A stretch of 64,000 nucleotides of DNA from Camelus bactrianus (GCF_048773025.1 NC_133545.1:10992001-11056000), one strand, 5' to 3'; counted from the stretch's first letter, positions 45,004-55,790 are shown. Numbers and translations: made by a program. The notes: a model not told the origin generated them from the sequence alone.

Positions 45004-45445
45004 ACGAGGCTGCTGGCACAGAGGTACACGGCCGAGTCCCCCGGCTCCACTCGCTGGATCTCCAGGGTGGAGGACAAGCCCTGAGGCCTCTTAGCAGAGA
45101 ACCGAGCATCAGGCATCCCTGATGTGTCTACTGCATCTTTGTTCTGAAAAAGAGTCAGAATCTCCAGGCCCTGCCCCAGCGTCTGTCGGTACTAAAAAAG
45201 ACTGTTATGACCAGAAATTGGATCACACCTGAGAGTGACATTCTGGCCCCTCCCTGTGACCCTGTGCCTGGGGGACTGGGAGATACCAGCTTCTGTGTGA
45301 CCTGTGGAGACAAGTTGGGAAAAGTAAGGACAAACAAAATTGGGATCACCACACACACACACACACACAGGAGCTGTTGGTTTGCTGAGGACTCACCTAC
45401 CCCCAGGAGACAGAGGGTCGCCCAGTAGAGGAGCCTGGTGCCCAT
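45004..45445 (-). pseudogene. TRBV7: TRBV7 pseudogene (Trp41 to stop)
   Basis: Leader exon 45397-45445 has the same peptide as the intact TRBV7 ([16 protein letters not shown]). The V exon 45004-45301 is 298 bp with one visible defect: the codon for the invariant Trp41 is TAG (45192-45194), in SLF[15 protein letters not shown]. FR1 [20 protein letters not shown], Cys23, FR3 [20 protein letters not shown] and Cys104 (VYLCASSL) are intact, as are the RSS and donor. The CRE is slightly altered (TGACATCA). Close kinship with 29937-30398, including the (CA)n in the intron, shows recent duplication. In other individuals TGG may still be present. Confidence 0.9.
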
Positions 45446-45546
45446 GGCAGGGTCAGGGCAGCGATGGGAGGTCCAGCAGCTCAGGGTCCTGGTGAGCATG
45501 AGCAGAGGAGGAGGGGCGGACCGCGTCCCCACTGGCAGTTCCTACG

Positions 45547-45558
45547 GTGACATCACTG
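45547..45558 (-). promoter_or_regulatory. CRE-type decamer of the TRBV7 pseudogene
   Basis: GGTGACATCACTG, about 105 bp upstream of the start codon; one base from the full CRE of the other TRBV7. Confidence 0.75.
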
Positions 45559-45984
45559 CCTCTATCCATCCCCATGAGTTCAGGGACACATAGTTTACAT
45601 CATAACATCCTTGGCTGACTAATTTAAATATTTGTAAGCTCCCTTTTGCCACACTCAGTGTGCGGGCTCCAGCGCTGCCTGCCTGCAGGGTTCTCACGCT
45701 GCGTGCCTCCGGGAATGTCCTCATCCACCCAGCACTGCTCGCCTGCTGGGCATTTGCACTAAGAAGGTCAACAGCACCTCCAATGCAAGACACCAGAATG
45801 GGAATTCATTGTCTCACCTGCAAGGCAAGATCTCCCGAGCGCATCCCCCTTCTGTCCCAGTCCCCTGCACTGCCCCCCACTCACACATACTCAACAGCAT
45901 CCTTTTCTAGGCAAGGGTGGGCACTGGGGGGGGGTGGACTCAATTTTGCCTTAGAGCCTCGTCAATACGCTGACACAGTCAGAG

Positions 45985-46052
45985 ACACAAGTGATGAAAT
46001 GATGCCCTGGGAAAACACCTCGCTTGGGAGCTTCTATTCCTCCTGCAGGTCA
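45985..46052 (-). promoter_or_regulatory. Conserved upstream block (TRBV7 pseudogene copy)
   Basis: GAAATGATGCCCTGGG then CTGCAGGTCAGAGACCAG; related to 17411-17485 and the TRBV12 copies. About 540 bp upstream of the start codon. Confidence 0.45.
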
Positions 46053-47305
46053 GAGACCAGTTGCCCGCTCTGTTCATCCATCTCCAGGCAGTATTGTGTC
46101 TCCATAGCCCAGAGTACAGCTTCAGGTCCTTCTAAGTCATCATGCAGTAAACAAGTTTCCTTATAGCTTATTTATAGAAGAGTCAAGTTCATTGCCTTTT
46201 AAGGCAGTGGTGTCTGATGTACAATAATAAATATAACTGTCTTCCTGGAAACCTAAGAGTCTGTGTTATAGGTAATTTAATACTGCTGCCAGAACATCTA
46301 ACTGCTCTACAGCCATTAATGTCTGGCCAATTTTTTATTAATTGGTTAACAGTGGGTACAAGCATCCTCTCCTTCAGAGAAAAAAGTGGAAGCAGGATCA
46401 GAGACAACTGAGTGGTTGCGAGCAAGGCTGCAGGGTCGGGGGGAGGATGTTTTGTAGCTCTGTGTCTTCCCTGAACTGGATCCCAGAAGTCCTCTACAGA
46501 TAAGATTATATCCTACTGTCTCCACTGGTCTCTTAACAATGACCAGGTGTCCAGGTGCCCATGCGACCCCACATCATGGGACCTCAGGAAGGAGATGGAA
46601 GCAGGGGACAGAGCCCCGCCTCTGAGTAGAAGGGAGTCTGTATCCACAGTCACCAGAGTTAAGTTCGTTCTCGGGGTTTGGAAATCTAGAACAGAGACAT
46701 CCCAACTGTGTTCACGGTTCACGTGGGAAACAGGCGTCCCCAGGAGTGTCCGACCACCCAGTGGGACCTTGAATGGAAACACGAGTAGGAGTTAATCACT
46801 GCAACAGGAAGGGTCCATGTTCAGCGCAGAGGGAAGAGCCTTTGGTTTCTCTGAGACGGGAAGGGTTGTGACACAGACAAGGGACCAGCAGGTTGGCTGG
46901 AGGAGGACCCAGGGAGGCGGGGAGAGGAAAGACCTGCCCACCTGGGAAAGGCAGGCGAGAGTGGAGCCCACATGAGGGCCTGGCTGGGGGACACCCTTGG
47001 GGACAGACAGCAATGAGGTGCCCAGGGAGAGACGAGGGGGTCTGGATGTATCTCATTTACCAGTAACTTTCCCTCCCAGAGGTATCAGCCTCAGGCTGAT
47101 GACCTCCCAGCTCACAGGGCTGCTGCAGAGGGAAGACAGAGAGCACGGTGGAGTCCTGCCCTACCCTGGGGCCAGTTTGGGCTGGCCAAGATTGCACACT
47201 CAGGGTCACGCTGCTCGCATGTGGTCCCCAGGGTTCCAAGGCTCCCGATGGGGGAGAAGCCTGCCAAGGGCTCCACTGAGTCCCTGGCGTGCAGGGTCTC
47301 CCTTG
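46053..47305. other. 3' flank of TRBV6, no gene recognised
   Basis: No coding feature or named repeat found. Confidence 0.4.
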
Positions 47306-47344
47306 CCTTTTTGTGCAGAGAGAAGGTGGCTGTGCAGCGCTGTG
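47306..47344 (-). promoter_or_regulatory. TRBV6 23-RSS
   Basis: Heptamer CACAGCG at 47338-47344, 23-bp spacer, nonamer ACAAAAAGG at 47306-47314. Confidence 0.92.
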
Positions 47345-47773
47345 GAGTAACTGCTGGCACAAAGGTACACAGATGTCTGGTTGAGGGTGGCGGATTCCAG
47401 CATGAGAGTGAAGTTCTCTACGTCTGATCTGGAGACACTGTATCCGTCCGGGATGTCTCCTTTGTCGGTGGTCCCACTGCCAGCTGAGTAATGAATCAGC
47501 CTCAGCCCGTGTCCCGGGTCTTGTCGGTACCAGTACATGTAGTTGTGTTTCAGATCCTGGGCACATTTCAGTGTCACACCCTGTCCCATCTTCAGGACCT
47601 GGAATTTTGGGGTCTGAATGACACCTGCATTCACCGGACCTGCGGAGGAGGTGAAGTTGAATCTGTGGCCACAGCAGGAAGGCTTAGTGCCGGGACCCCA
47701 AAAGGGACCCTTCCTGGGACTCACCTGCCTGCAGGAGACAAAAGGCCACACAGCACAGGAGGCAGGTGCACAT
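47345..47773 (-). CDS. TRBV6: T-cell receptor beta variable gene, TRBV6 subgroup (intact)
   Basis: Leader exon 47725-47773 ([22 protein letters not shown] donor) and V exon 47345-47639 (295 bp) are in frame. FR1 [20 protein letters not shown], Cys23 in [10 protein letters not shown], Trp41 in [36 protein letters not shown] and Cys104 in [27 protein letters not shown] and GTTDKG are diagnostic of TRBV6. The decamer is weaker than in other genes (GAGATGTCACTC). It is the only open TRBV6 here; the related sequences at 35.6k and 48.7k are decayed. Confidence 0.94.
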
Positions 47774-47854
47774 GGCGGGGGCAGGGCAGGCGGAGGGGTC
47801 TTCTGGGTCTGGGTGCTGGTGAGAGGGGAGCGGGGCTCCCCAGGGAGTCATTCT

Positions 47855-47867
47855 GAGATGTCACTCT
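47855..47867 (-). promoter_or_regulatory. TRBV6 promoter CRE-type decamer
   Basis: GAGATGTCACTCT, about 82 bp upstream of the start codon; imperfect at both ends. Confidence 0.65.
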
Positions 47868-47944
47868 CCCTGCCGGGGCCCCAGAGCCAGCCTGCCCACA
47901 GGGGGCCACGCCCCTTCCCCCAGAGGCTCAAATCAGAAATGAAT

Positions 47945-48165
47945 GTACGTGCAGTTATTATTCTGTATAAAATAGATAAATAACCAGGTCCTACCAGATA
48001 GCACAGGGAACTATATTCAATACCTTATAATAGCCTATAATAAAAAAGAATATGAAAAGGAATGTTTATATATGTGTAACTGCATCACTCTGCAGAACAT
48101 CAGAAACTAACACAACACTGTAAATCAATTACACTTCAATTTAAAAAAAATGAATGTACAGTGGA
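47945..48165 (+). mobile_element. L1 3' end, cetartiodactyl type
   Basis: AGATAGCACAGGGAACTATA, TTCAATACCTTATAATAGCC, then GTAAATCAATTACACTTCAA and an A tail. Inserted upstream of TRBV6. Confidence 0.88.
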
Positions 48166-48635
48166 ATGAACAGCTTAGAATGGGAGGAACACCTTCATCT
48201 GAATGCTGTCTTATATGCTGTTTTAACCCTTTTGTAAAACAGTCTGTGATTCTATGTATATTTTACTCCAGAGACAACTCTTCATTAATATGTCTGTGAG
48301 TTGTATTTATCGACATATTTCTAGTTTTGAATCAAAATCTTTATGGCTTCCCACTGCCCGTTAGGACTCACACATCCCAAATTCTCCAAGTTTTTGTTTC
48401 TATTTTGTCTAATTTGACCACAATCCACCTGCAAAGAATCTGGTATCTGGTTCCCCAACCTCAGGGGCGAGCTCATCAACATTTGAAGAATCGTTTTCCT
48501 CTAATTTGTTATCAGTTCAACTGAAGACGGGGCACCTGGCAAAGTAGGGGGAGTTCCTGCATATTTTCTGGAGCCCTGGCTTCCGTGTCGGGGGTGGGGG
48601 CAGCAGTGGCCAGCACCACCTCACGCCTCAGACTC
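48166..48635. other. Intergenic, no gene recognised
   Basis: AT-rich single-copy-looking sequence. Confidence 0.4.
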
Positions 48636-49245
48636 ACCTTCTTTGTGGGGAGAAGACGGTTGCCCAGCACTGCAGATGACATATTAACACAAAGGAGTGC
48701 AGATGTGGAGGGACTTGGGGAGCGGCAGCAGACGCCAGGGTAAATGAAAAATGCTCTGTTTTTATTTGAGACATCCATTCCCTGGGGAAAGCGTCCTGGT
48801 GAAGAGTGGCTGCCATTGACTGGTTAACAAATACAACAGAGCAGCCCCAGAACTCTACCCTGTCGCCCACAACCCCACGCTTAGAACGACCCCGTACTTG
48901 CCACAAGGCTCTGCTGTGGGATCTTCAAGTTCTCAATAATATGTGAACCATGGGCCCTGCAGGTGAGGTCGCTGAGTGCGTGATTTGGGACCTGTAATTA
49001 CCTCCCCACGTGCTGGTTTCCCTTTAGCACAACCACACGTCTGGGGTCTGCGTGACTCGACATCCCTGGGGCCTGGAAGGGAAGGACATAGAAGCTAAAG
49101 TCAGAACTAAAGGAGGAGCCAGATGTTGTAACCATGACAATGAGCCTTGAACTGGGAACTGGCAAGCCCGCGAGGGATTCCATGTCCGTGCTGGGGACTT
49201 CTTTTGTCCAGGAAACTGAAGGACACACAACATGGGGGACTGAGG
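48636..49245 (-). pseudogene. TRBV6-like pseudogene
   Basis: Leader relic 49199-49245 (MLCVLQFPGQ region, donor lost). The V exon spans about 48675-49072: 5' part PQGCRVTQTPDVW (FR1, one base short of frame), 3' part FPREWMSQIKTEHFSFTLAS (compare FPLTLES-type FR3). Cys104 is lost. The exon is about 398 bp, some 100 bp too long, so an insertion lies between FR1 and FR3. A decayed RSS (heptamer TGCAGTG at 48668-48674, nonamer-like CAAAGAAGG at 48638-48646) follows. Nonfunctional. The DGY/ESA-type FR3 places it with TRBV6/TRBV10. Confidence 0.65.
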
Positions 49246-49964
49246 CCCAGGAAAGACCAGAACAGAAAGGGGTGGGGGATGGTTTCCAGCTCAAGGCTTG
49301 TGGCTTGGATAACTGGGGTCAGAGTAAAAGGAACCTTTCTGATCTCCCACCAGAGTCGCTACTGCCCGTGGTCTGCTCAGCCCCAGTACACAGCGTGGGA
49401 AGACGAAGCCCAGATATGTGTGTGTCTCATGGGATCTCAAAAGTAATTTCCTGGGAAATGATGACTTTTTGTCAAAATAGCATTATAAAACAGTTTCACC
49501 GAATGGGTGCACGAGAAAAGAAATTGATGAAAGTAACTAAATAAATCTTACAAAAACAACTACCAGCTGGCAAGACCTTTTGATGGCCACTTATCAGCCC
49601 ATCCATCTTCAGACAGAATTATCCCTGACGTGGATGTGCTGTCTCGCGAGGCTTCCAACACTCCTTTAGCAATAACACTTTCCAGGAGCACTTTATTCTC
49701 TTAAATATTTAGCTGTGGGCTAAAGAGGAATTGTTTTAATAGATGGAGACTTTAAATTTCTGCTAAAAAGACGTCTGAGCGAAATGAATCTATAGCAACA
49801 GAAATCATATCGTTGGTTATCAGGGATGGAGAGAGACATTGCAAAGGGGCATGAAGGAAAAGCTCTATATCTTAATGGGGTGGCTGTTACATGGGTATAT
49901 ACATATATGTTGCTCAAAACCATTGATCTGTCAGTTACAGTGTGTAATGTTTATGGTCTGTATG

Positions 49965-50195
49965 GTTGACTCTTGAACAACTCTGGTTTGAGCTGTGCAG
50001 GTCCACTTATAGAGGATTTTTAAAATAAATACATACTATACTACTACACAATCCACAGTCAGTTGAATCTGCAGAATTGGGATGGCAGATATAGAGGTTA
50101 AATATGAAGTTATCCATGAATTTTTGAATGTGGGGTTGGGGGATGGCTCAATGCCCCTGACCTCTACATTGTTCAAGGGTTAGCTATACATAATT
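49965..50195 (+). mobile_element. MER2-type Tigger DNA transposon (non-autonomous)
   Basis: Terminal inverted repeats GGTTGACTCTTGAACAACTC at the left and ACATTGTTCAAGGGTTAGCT at the right, with TGCAGGTCCACTTATAGAGG and AATAAATACATACTATAC between. A clear MER2-like copy with no coding capacity. Confidence 0.85.
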
Positions 50196-50479
50196 CACAT
50201 GTCAATAAAGTTGCTTTAAAAATGCCTGAGGAGGGATGTATGTTATGGGCTCTGGTTAATTTCATGTGTCATCAGGCATAAATATGTTCATTTCTGTGAC
50301 TTCAGAAACAGAAGTCCTCACCTACAGGGCTTGTAAGGAAGATGTGTCCATGTCTACCTTTACACCCAGGAAACGGTGGAGAGGTTGTCAGAGGTTAACA
50401 AAGGGAGTCAAGAAATCCAGATTCCTACTATGTGCCAGGAACACCAAGCTTACTAAATTTTTATACAACCCCGGAAGAT

Positions 50480-50890
50480 AGTGTGATGGCTAATTTAATG
50501 TGTCATCTTGACTGGGTCACAGGTATCTGGTTAAACGTTATCCTCTGTGTTCCTGGGAGGTATTTTTGGAAGAGATGAACATTTAAATAGGTAGACTTTA
50601 ACACTAGATCAGATTAACATTTTAATGAGTAAAGCAAATTGCCTTTCATGATGTAGGTGGGCCTCAACCAATCAGGTGAAGACATGAATAGAACTAAAAG
50701 ACCGATTCTCCCTCAGGTTAGAGAGAATCTAGCTGATGGCCTTCAACCTGGAACATCGGCTCTTCCTGCTTAACAGCCTTTGAACTTAAACATCAGCTCT
50801 CCCTGGGTCTCTAGTACCATCAGCCCAGCTTGCAGATTTTGGATTTATTAGCATTAACAACTATGTGAGTCAGTTCCTTTAAAGCAAACA
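50480..50890 (+). mobile_element. Old interspersed repeat, LTR-like (family uncertain)
   Basis: Order TGATGGCTAATTTAATGTGT, GGAAGAGATGAACATTTAAA, GTGGGCCTCAACCAATCAGG, CTCCCTGGGTCTCTAGTACC, TGTGAGTCAGTTCCTTTAAA, familiar from a common mammalian repeat that I believe is LTR-derived. A fossil; a non-LTR origin is possible. Confidence 0.4.
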
Positions 50891-50934
50891 TGTGTATGTG
50901 TATTTGTTCTATGGAGGGACACTGCTATGGTGGT

Positions 50935-51100
50935 GGAAGGGGACCACAGGTGTTGAGGACGGACTTGGGTCTGAGACCCTGCTATGACAGTTATGAAATA
51001 GGGCATCTGGGCGACTTACTTCTCCCAGATAAATAGGTGAAATAATACTTACCTTGCGTGATTTCTGTGAGCATTAAAACATATCCTAAAGAATGTTCAG
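50935..51100 (+). mobile_element. MIR SINE relic
   Basis: GGTCTGAGACCCTGCTATGA, GGCGACTTACTTCTCCCAG, GAAATAATACTTACCTTGCG and TGAGCATTAAAAC follow MIR order. Confidence 0.6.
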
Positions 51101-51184
51101 TAAAGGCTGTCTGCTTTACCAAGACCTGGGCCCGGCTGGCGGGCAGCCAGCGCCTTCGCGGCCACTTCCTGAGCTGGGGTGGGA

Positions 51185-51223
51185 TGTTTTTGTACAAGAG
51201 GCCGTCGTTCACGCAGGGCTGTG
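51185..51223 (-). promoter_or_regulatory. 23-RSS of the 51k V gene
   Basis: Heptamer CACAGCC at 51217-51223, 23-bp spacer, nonamer ACAAAAACA at 51185-51193, the best nonamer in the window. Confidence 0.92.
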
Positions 51224-51703
51224 TCACGGCTGCTGGCGCAGAGATACAGGGCCGAGTCCGTCAGCTCCAAGGAGCTCATATTCAGCTCAGAGCTAGAGTT
51301 ATCGAACTGTTGACCTGAGAATCGACGTGAGATGTTTCCTCTTTCTGTCTCTTTCTGTCTGTAATACTGAATGAGGAACTGGGGGCCCTGGCCCAGGGCC
51401 TGTTGGTACCAGTACACGGAGAGGTGTCCAGAGACAGGGGAACATCTCAGTGTCACTTGCTGTTTTCTTGGTTTGATCAGGTATTTTGGGGTCTGAGTGA
51501 CTTCAGAATCCACCTGGCCTGTGGGAGAGGAGACAGAGAGAAGCTGAGAGCAGAGCACAGAGGGACACCTCCTGCGGCCGCGGGAATCAGAAGGCTTGTA
51601 TTTCAGAGATGATAAAGGCATATCAGAAGCTTTCACACTGTGCCCAGGACTCACCTGCTCCCAGGAGGCAAAGAGCCACCCAGCAGAGGAGCCTGGAGCC
51701 CAT
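51224..51703 (-). CDS. T-cell receptor beta variable gene, TRBV9/TRBV5-type (intact)
   Basis: Leader exon 51655-51703 (MGSRLLCWVALCLLGA, GTGAGT donor) and V exon 51224-51518 (295 bp) are in frame. FR1 DSEVTQTPKYLIKPRKQQVT, Cys23 in LRCSPVSGH, Trp41 in LSVYWYQQALGQGPQFLIQY, RGNISRRFSGQQFDNSSSEL and Cys104 in SALYLCASSRD. LSVYWYQQ, FLIQYY and RGNI, plus the 3' TALRER flank, recall human TRBV9, whereas QQVTLRCSP and ALGQGPQF also fit TRBV5-4 to 5-8. Its place between TRBV5 and TRBV6 differs from human TRBV9. RSS and promoter look strong, so I expect it to be well used. Confidence 0.9.
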
Positions 51704-51805
51704 GGCAGCATCGGGAACCCAAGACAAGTCCTAGCTCGGGGCAGGTCTCCTGGGAGAGTGATGGAAAGTTCTGAACCTCCTCTTTCCCTGATAGGAGCAT
51801 GTGCC

Positions 51806-51818
51806 TATGACGTCACTG
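51806..51818 (-). promoter_or_regulatory. CRE-type decamer of the 51k V gene
   Basis: CTATGACGTCACTG with a full CRE; a further TGACGTTA half-site follows at about 51822-51829. About 105 bp upstream of the start codon. Confidence 0.82.
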
Positions 51819-52275
51819 CTCTGACGTTACTCTCTGCAGGCTGCCTCCCAGTCCACTGGACCCCTTGGCAGGACCCAGGGCCACTTTTCTATGCCATTCC
51901 CTGTGCTACACAGCCCCTCAGCAAAGGGTGGGTGTGAGCATCGACCCCATGTCCCCATATACCCACAACATACCTTGTTCTCCTCTGCCGGCCCCTGCCT
52001 GATGCTATTCACCCCACCCTTGCTGCCCCAGCCCCTTCACCCTCCACTTCCTGTGCAGGCTCAGGGAGACCGCCTCCCGGGTGCACGCTGAGGTTCGAGG
52101 CACGTCCTCACTTCCCTGGGTAGCAAGGAGTCTGTGCCAGCTCCACGTGTCCTGGGACCCACTCAGTGAACTCACACTGGCTCCCCCATGTAGGCATGAA
52201 GCCACGGTTCCCTTAAGCCGCCCTCTCCTGGGTCCCTCTCTCAGCCCCTCCCAGGGCACCCTGAGTTCTGTGGTC

Positions 52276-52298
52276 CCACAGTGCCTCCAAGTGGCCCA
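52276..52298 (-). promoter_or_regulatory. Candidate CTCF site
   Basis: The minus strand reads GGCCACTTGGAGGCACTGTGG, close to the CTCF core. About 570 bp upstream of the 51k V start codon, the same spacing as the site at 55770. Confidence 0.68.
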
Positions 52299-53489
52299 TG
52301 GTCCTCAGTCTCGTGGATTTGCATCTTCTGTCTAAATCAAGAGTAAAAATTCACCACCTGCTGCCCCCTCCACACAGCCACAGAGCCACAGAGCCACACA
52401 GACACACACACAACCTGTTCTACTGCCTTCCCAGCCTGGTTGACTCAGGGTTGATCTTCAAATACACTCTCTGCCTGTAGAGGCGAAAGATCGTAGGATG
52501 CAACATTTCAGTCAAGAAGGAAATCACTGTAGCACCATTGCAATCATGGTAATGTGCCAAGATGAAAGAGACAAGCCGGAATGATACAGACCATCAGAGA
52601 AACACTGATGATCACAAGAGGTTCCGCCTGGAATTGCGGTATTCCGTAACTCCTCCTGATTAGTCAGGTCCACAGATCTCCAGATTCTATATATAAAGTA
52701 ATTATTACCAGATTTTACACTGCGTTTTACAAAGAGGGTTTATATGTTTCACCTATTTACTTCTGAACTTACATAATCTTGAAATAAGCAGCCCTGGCAG
52801 CGATAGTTAAGGTAGATCTAGCTGGTCTGGGTTCTCTAACATCACTCAGAAGTACCTATGAGTTCTCCTTGGTGAACCAGAGAGAAACTGTTCCCATGTT
52901 GTGTCTCTACCCAAGAAAACACACATGCAGGCCTGTACGCACACCACACACAGCCCCTCACACACACACAATTATCCTTTGATTGGCAAGGTCAACGTTT
53001 TATTACCAAGCCCAGCAATTTTCCTTCATCAGTTTTGCAGGTTCATTTCTGAGAAGCATCCTTGATGATGGTAAAAGATAGCTCTAAAGGGGTGGGGGTG
53101 GCTGGCGAAGGAAACTTCTTTACAGGATTATGAGACTGGATAAATATCACAGTAGCATCGTTTTCTCTGTTCCCAAAGAACCAGAGCATGTTTCAACTCT
53201 AGATTCAATTCAGTTTCTTGATACAGTGGTTATCAATCCTGGGCGCGAAAACACAATTGCTCAGAATGCTGCAGCAGGTGGACAGAAACCAGGGCCAATC
53301 ACAATGGCTATCCACTTCATTTCAGGTGAGAGGACATCCCTGAGAAGGAAAATGGTGATTAATGATATTTCCTGGCTCTATGTAAGTGGGAATTAATTTA
53401 TTCACTTCATAAGTGCCAAGGAGTATCAGTTATATACTTATATTCTTGGCTTTTTCTGTGAAAGTAAAGAGAGCAAGGCAATTGTAGAC
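52299..53489. other. Intergenic, no gene recognised
   Basis: Short CACA-rich stretches at about 52376-52410 and 52918-52970. No coding feature. Confidence 0.4.
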
Positions 53490-53722
53490 ACCAGAGAGCT
53501 CTTCCTCCTTCCCCTTGAAAGCACAGAGAGGCCACGCGAGGACACCGGGAGAAGGCGGCTGTCTACACAGCAGGAGTAGAGCTCTCGCCAGACCGACACC
53601 AGCGCCTTGATCCTGGGCTTCTAGGCTCCGGAACTGTGAGAAAACAAATGCTTGTTGTTCCAGCCACTCAGTCTGCAGTGTTTTGCAGTGGCAGCCAGCG
53701 CAGACTAACCAGTGGTATAGCT
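53490..53722 (+). mobile_element. MLT1-type LTR fossil (partial)
   Basis: GGCCACGCGAGGACACCGGG, GCGCCTTGATCCTGGGCTTC, GAACTGTGAGAAAACAAATG and AGCCACTCAGTCTGCAGTGT match the 3' half of MLT1 (ERVL-MaLR). Old. Confidence 0.75.
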
Positions 53723-54701
53723 CTGTGGAATGTCAGGGTAAGAAGAAGAAGACACGTCTGAGACGGTCCTTGAAAGGTGGACAGTACCTGATTATATCTG
53801 GGGAGGAGAGGGGACCCCTAGGCCATGGACAGGGCAAGAGCAGATGCAGCGGGTTTAAAAGCCATCCGTGCTTCAGGGAGTTTTGCAAAGACACGTTCGG
53901 TCCCAGAGGAAGGTGCATCCTCAGACGGCCAAGAAGTGATGCTCTGAAGGTAACGGAATCTGGGTGGGGAAGTGGTAAAAAGCCATTCCAGGGAAGCAGC
54001 ATTGATCTTGGAAGCCTGTGTCCGTTTAGCATCAGGGGAGGCACGCCCTTCTCTGTGCCTGGGAGGCACGGGACGGGGCCCTGAGGAGGCAGGATTGGGG
54101 TGAGAGGTAAGAAAGAGAAAGTCAGAATCAGCTCGAGGTTTCTCACACCGTCACCACATCAGCTGTGTGGTGATCGCACCTGAGACCTGCCTCCAGGTGA
54201 TACCAGTTGTTAGATGGCCTTGCTTAATGTTTCCTGGTGACTGAAGACTTGGGAGGGAAGAGGAAAGAGATGGTGTTACAAATAGAGTTTAAAAAATAAT
54301 CTTGTGGCTCTATATTCACAACCATCTTTAATCATATTCTCTGTCCTAGCCTGTCCCCCAAATCTCAATTTCTTCTCCTTATATTATATAAAGCAAATCC
54401 CTGTGATTATCTTTTAGAACGCCATATTTATCAGGGGATTTTGATGTCCAAATGAACTCTCTCCCCAAAAAGAGGCCTCCGAGCTATCACATTACAAGCT
54501 CTTCCTCTCCCCTGGGGGCAGGCAAGGCAGGTGGTGTTGGAGTGATGCTGCTGACGGAGCACCATCCTCGGAACAGATCTCTGTCCTCTGTTGTCCCTGC
54601 CCGCGTGGGCAGAAGAGTCCTGCTTTCCAGGGCCCCAAATCTTTTTTTCCCCCACTGTGGTCCCTAGGCTGTCTCAGATCCGTCAGCTTCCGGGACAGGG
54701 A
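53723..54701. other. 3' flank of TRBV5 (54.7k), no gene recognised
   Basis: Overlapping open frames at 53683-54146 on both strands have no recognisable domain. Confidence 0.4.
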
Positions 54702-54740
54702 GGTTTGTGCACAGAGTGCCGATGACTCGGCAGGGCTGTG
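54702..54740 (-). promoter_or_regulatory. TRBV5 (54.7k) 23-RSS
   Basis: Heptamer CACAGCC at 54734-54740, 23-bp spacer, nonamer GCACAAACC at 54702-54710. Confidence 0.92.
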
Positions 54741-55200
54741 CCAAGCTGCTGGCACAGAAATACAGGGCCGAGTCCGTCACCTCCAGGAAGTTCACGATCA
54801 GCTCAGAGCTATAGTTGTCAAACTGCTGACCTGAAAATCGATCTGGGAAGTTTCCTTTGGCTCTTTGCATTTTTTCATAAAACTCAAAGAGGAACTGAGG
54901 ACCTTCACTCGGGGCCTGTTGGTACCAAGATACACTGGTGTGCCCAGAGATAGGGGAGCAGCTCAGGGTCACCTGCTGTCCTCTTGCTTTAATCAGGTGT
55001 CTCGGTGTTTGGGTGACTCCAGAATCCACTGGGCCTGTGAGGGAAGGAGATGGGGGCTGGAGAAAGAAGGTAGGAGACAGCCCGATGGTGCCTTAGATTC
55101 AGGCACTGTCAGGCTGAGAACAGAGATGCCTTGCCTGTACCCAGGACGTACCTGCTCCCAGGAGACAAAGAACCACACAGCAGAGGAGGCAGGAGCCCAT
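54741..55200 (-). CDS. TRBV5: T-cell receptor beta variable gene, TRBV5 subgroup (intact)
   Basis: Leader exon 55152-55200 (MGSCLLCCVVLCLLGA) uses a GTACGT donor rather than GTGAGT; V exon 54741-55034 (294 bp) is in frame. FR1 [20 protein letters not shown], Cys23 in LSCSPISGH, Trp41 in VSWYQQAPSEGPQFLFEFYE, KGNFPDRFSGQQFDNYSSEL and Cys104 in SALYFCASSL. RHLIK.RGQQVTLSCSPISGH is nearly the human TRBV5-1 framework. Full CRE, good RSS and a CTCF-like site 570 bp upstream make this a well-equipped V gene. It is the closest relative here of 36877-37332. Position fits human TRBV5-1. Confidence 0.94.
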
Positions 55201-55300
55201 GGCAGGGAGGGGCAGAACTGGGCAGGTGTCTCCCGGCTCAGAGTTCTGGTTCTCCGAGAGCTGGCGCTCTGGGCAGCCCTTCTTTGATTGGAGGTTAGGC

Positions 55301-55314
55301 AGTGACGTCACTGT
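55301..55314 (-). promoter_or_regulatory. TRBV5 (54.7k) promoter CRE-type decamer
   Basis: AGTGACGTCACTGT, a perfect TRBV decamer with the CRE palindrome, about 100 bp upstream of the start codon. Confidence 0.9.
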
Positions 55315-55769
55315 ACTCATGTCACTGACTCTGCTGGTTCCCGTGAGCCTGGCTTCCCTTTCCAGGTCTCCAGCTCAGCTGATTCAGGAACCCTGCTTTG
55401 TCCTGCAAAACCCTTTATGTGACATATGGGGCTGGACTGGGCTGGTCTAGGCGAGGCTGGGTTTTGGCCACATGCCTTTCCCACGGCTCCTTCGCTTTTT
55501 CTTTGTGGCAGGTGTTCCTCTACCTGTCCCCGGCCCCTCCCAGCTGCACATCCTTTACTTTCCCTGGCAATCTCAGAGACTCCCTAATCACTGCCTGGTT
55601 GAAGTTCACGGCTCCCAGCTGGGACAGCACACCTTCAAATTAGTGTCTACGCTATTAAGCCTTCCAGAGGATAAAGGCTCCAAACAAAGCTGTTTTTTGA
55701 CCCTTCTGGTCCCAGGCTGCTAGCTCTGTCTGCTGACTCTGCCCCAGACACTTTTGGAGTCTGGCGGTT

Positions 55770-55790
55770 CCACAGTGCCCCCATGTGGCC
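55770..55790 (-). promoter_or_regulatory. Candidate CTCF site
   Basis: The minus strand reads GGCCACATGGGGGCACTGTGG, a strong CTCF core, 570 bp upstream of the TRBV5 start codon. Confidence 0.75.
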
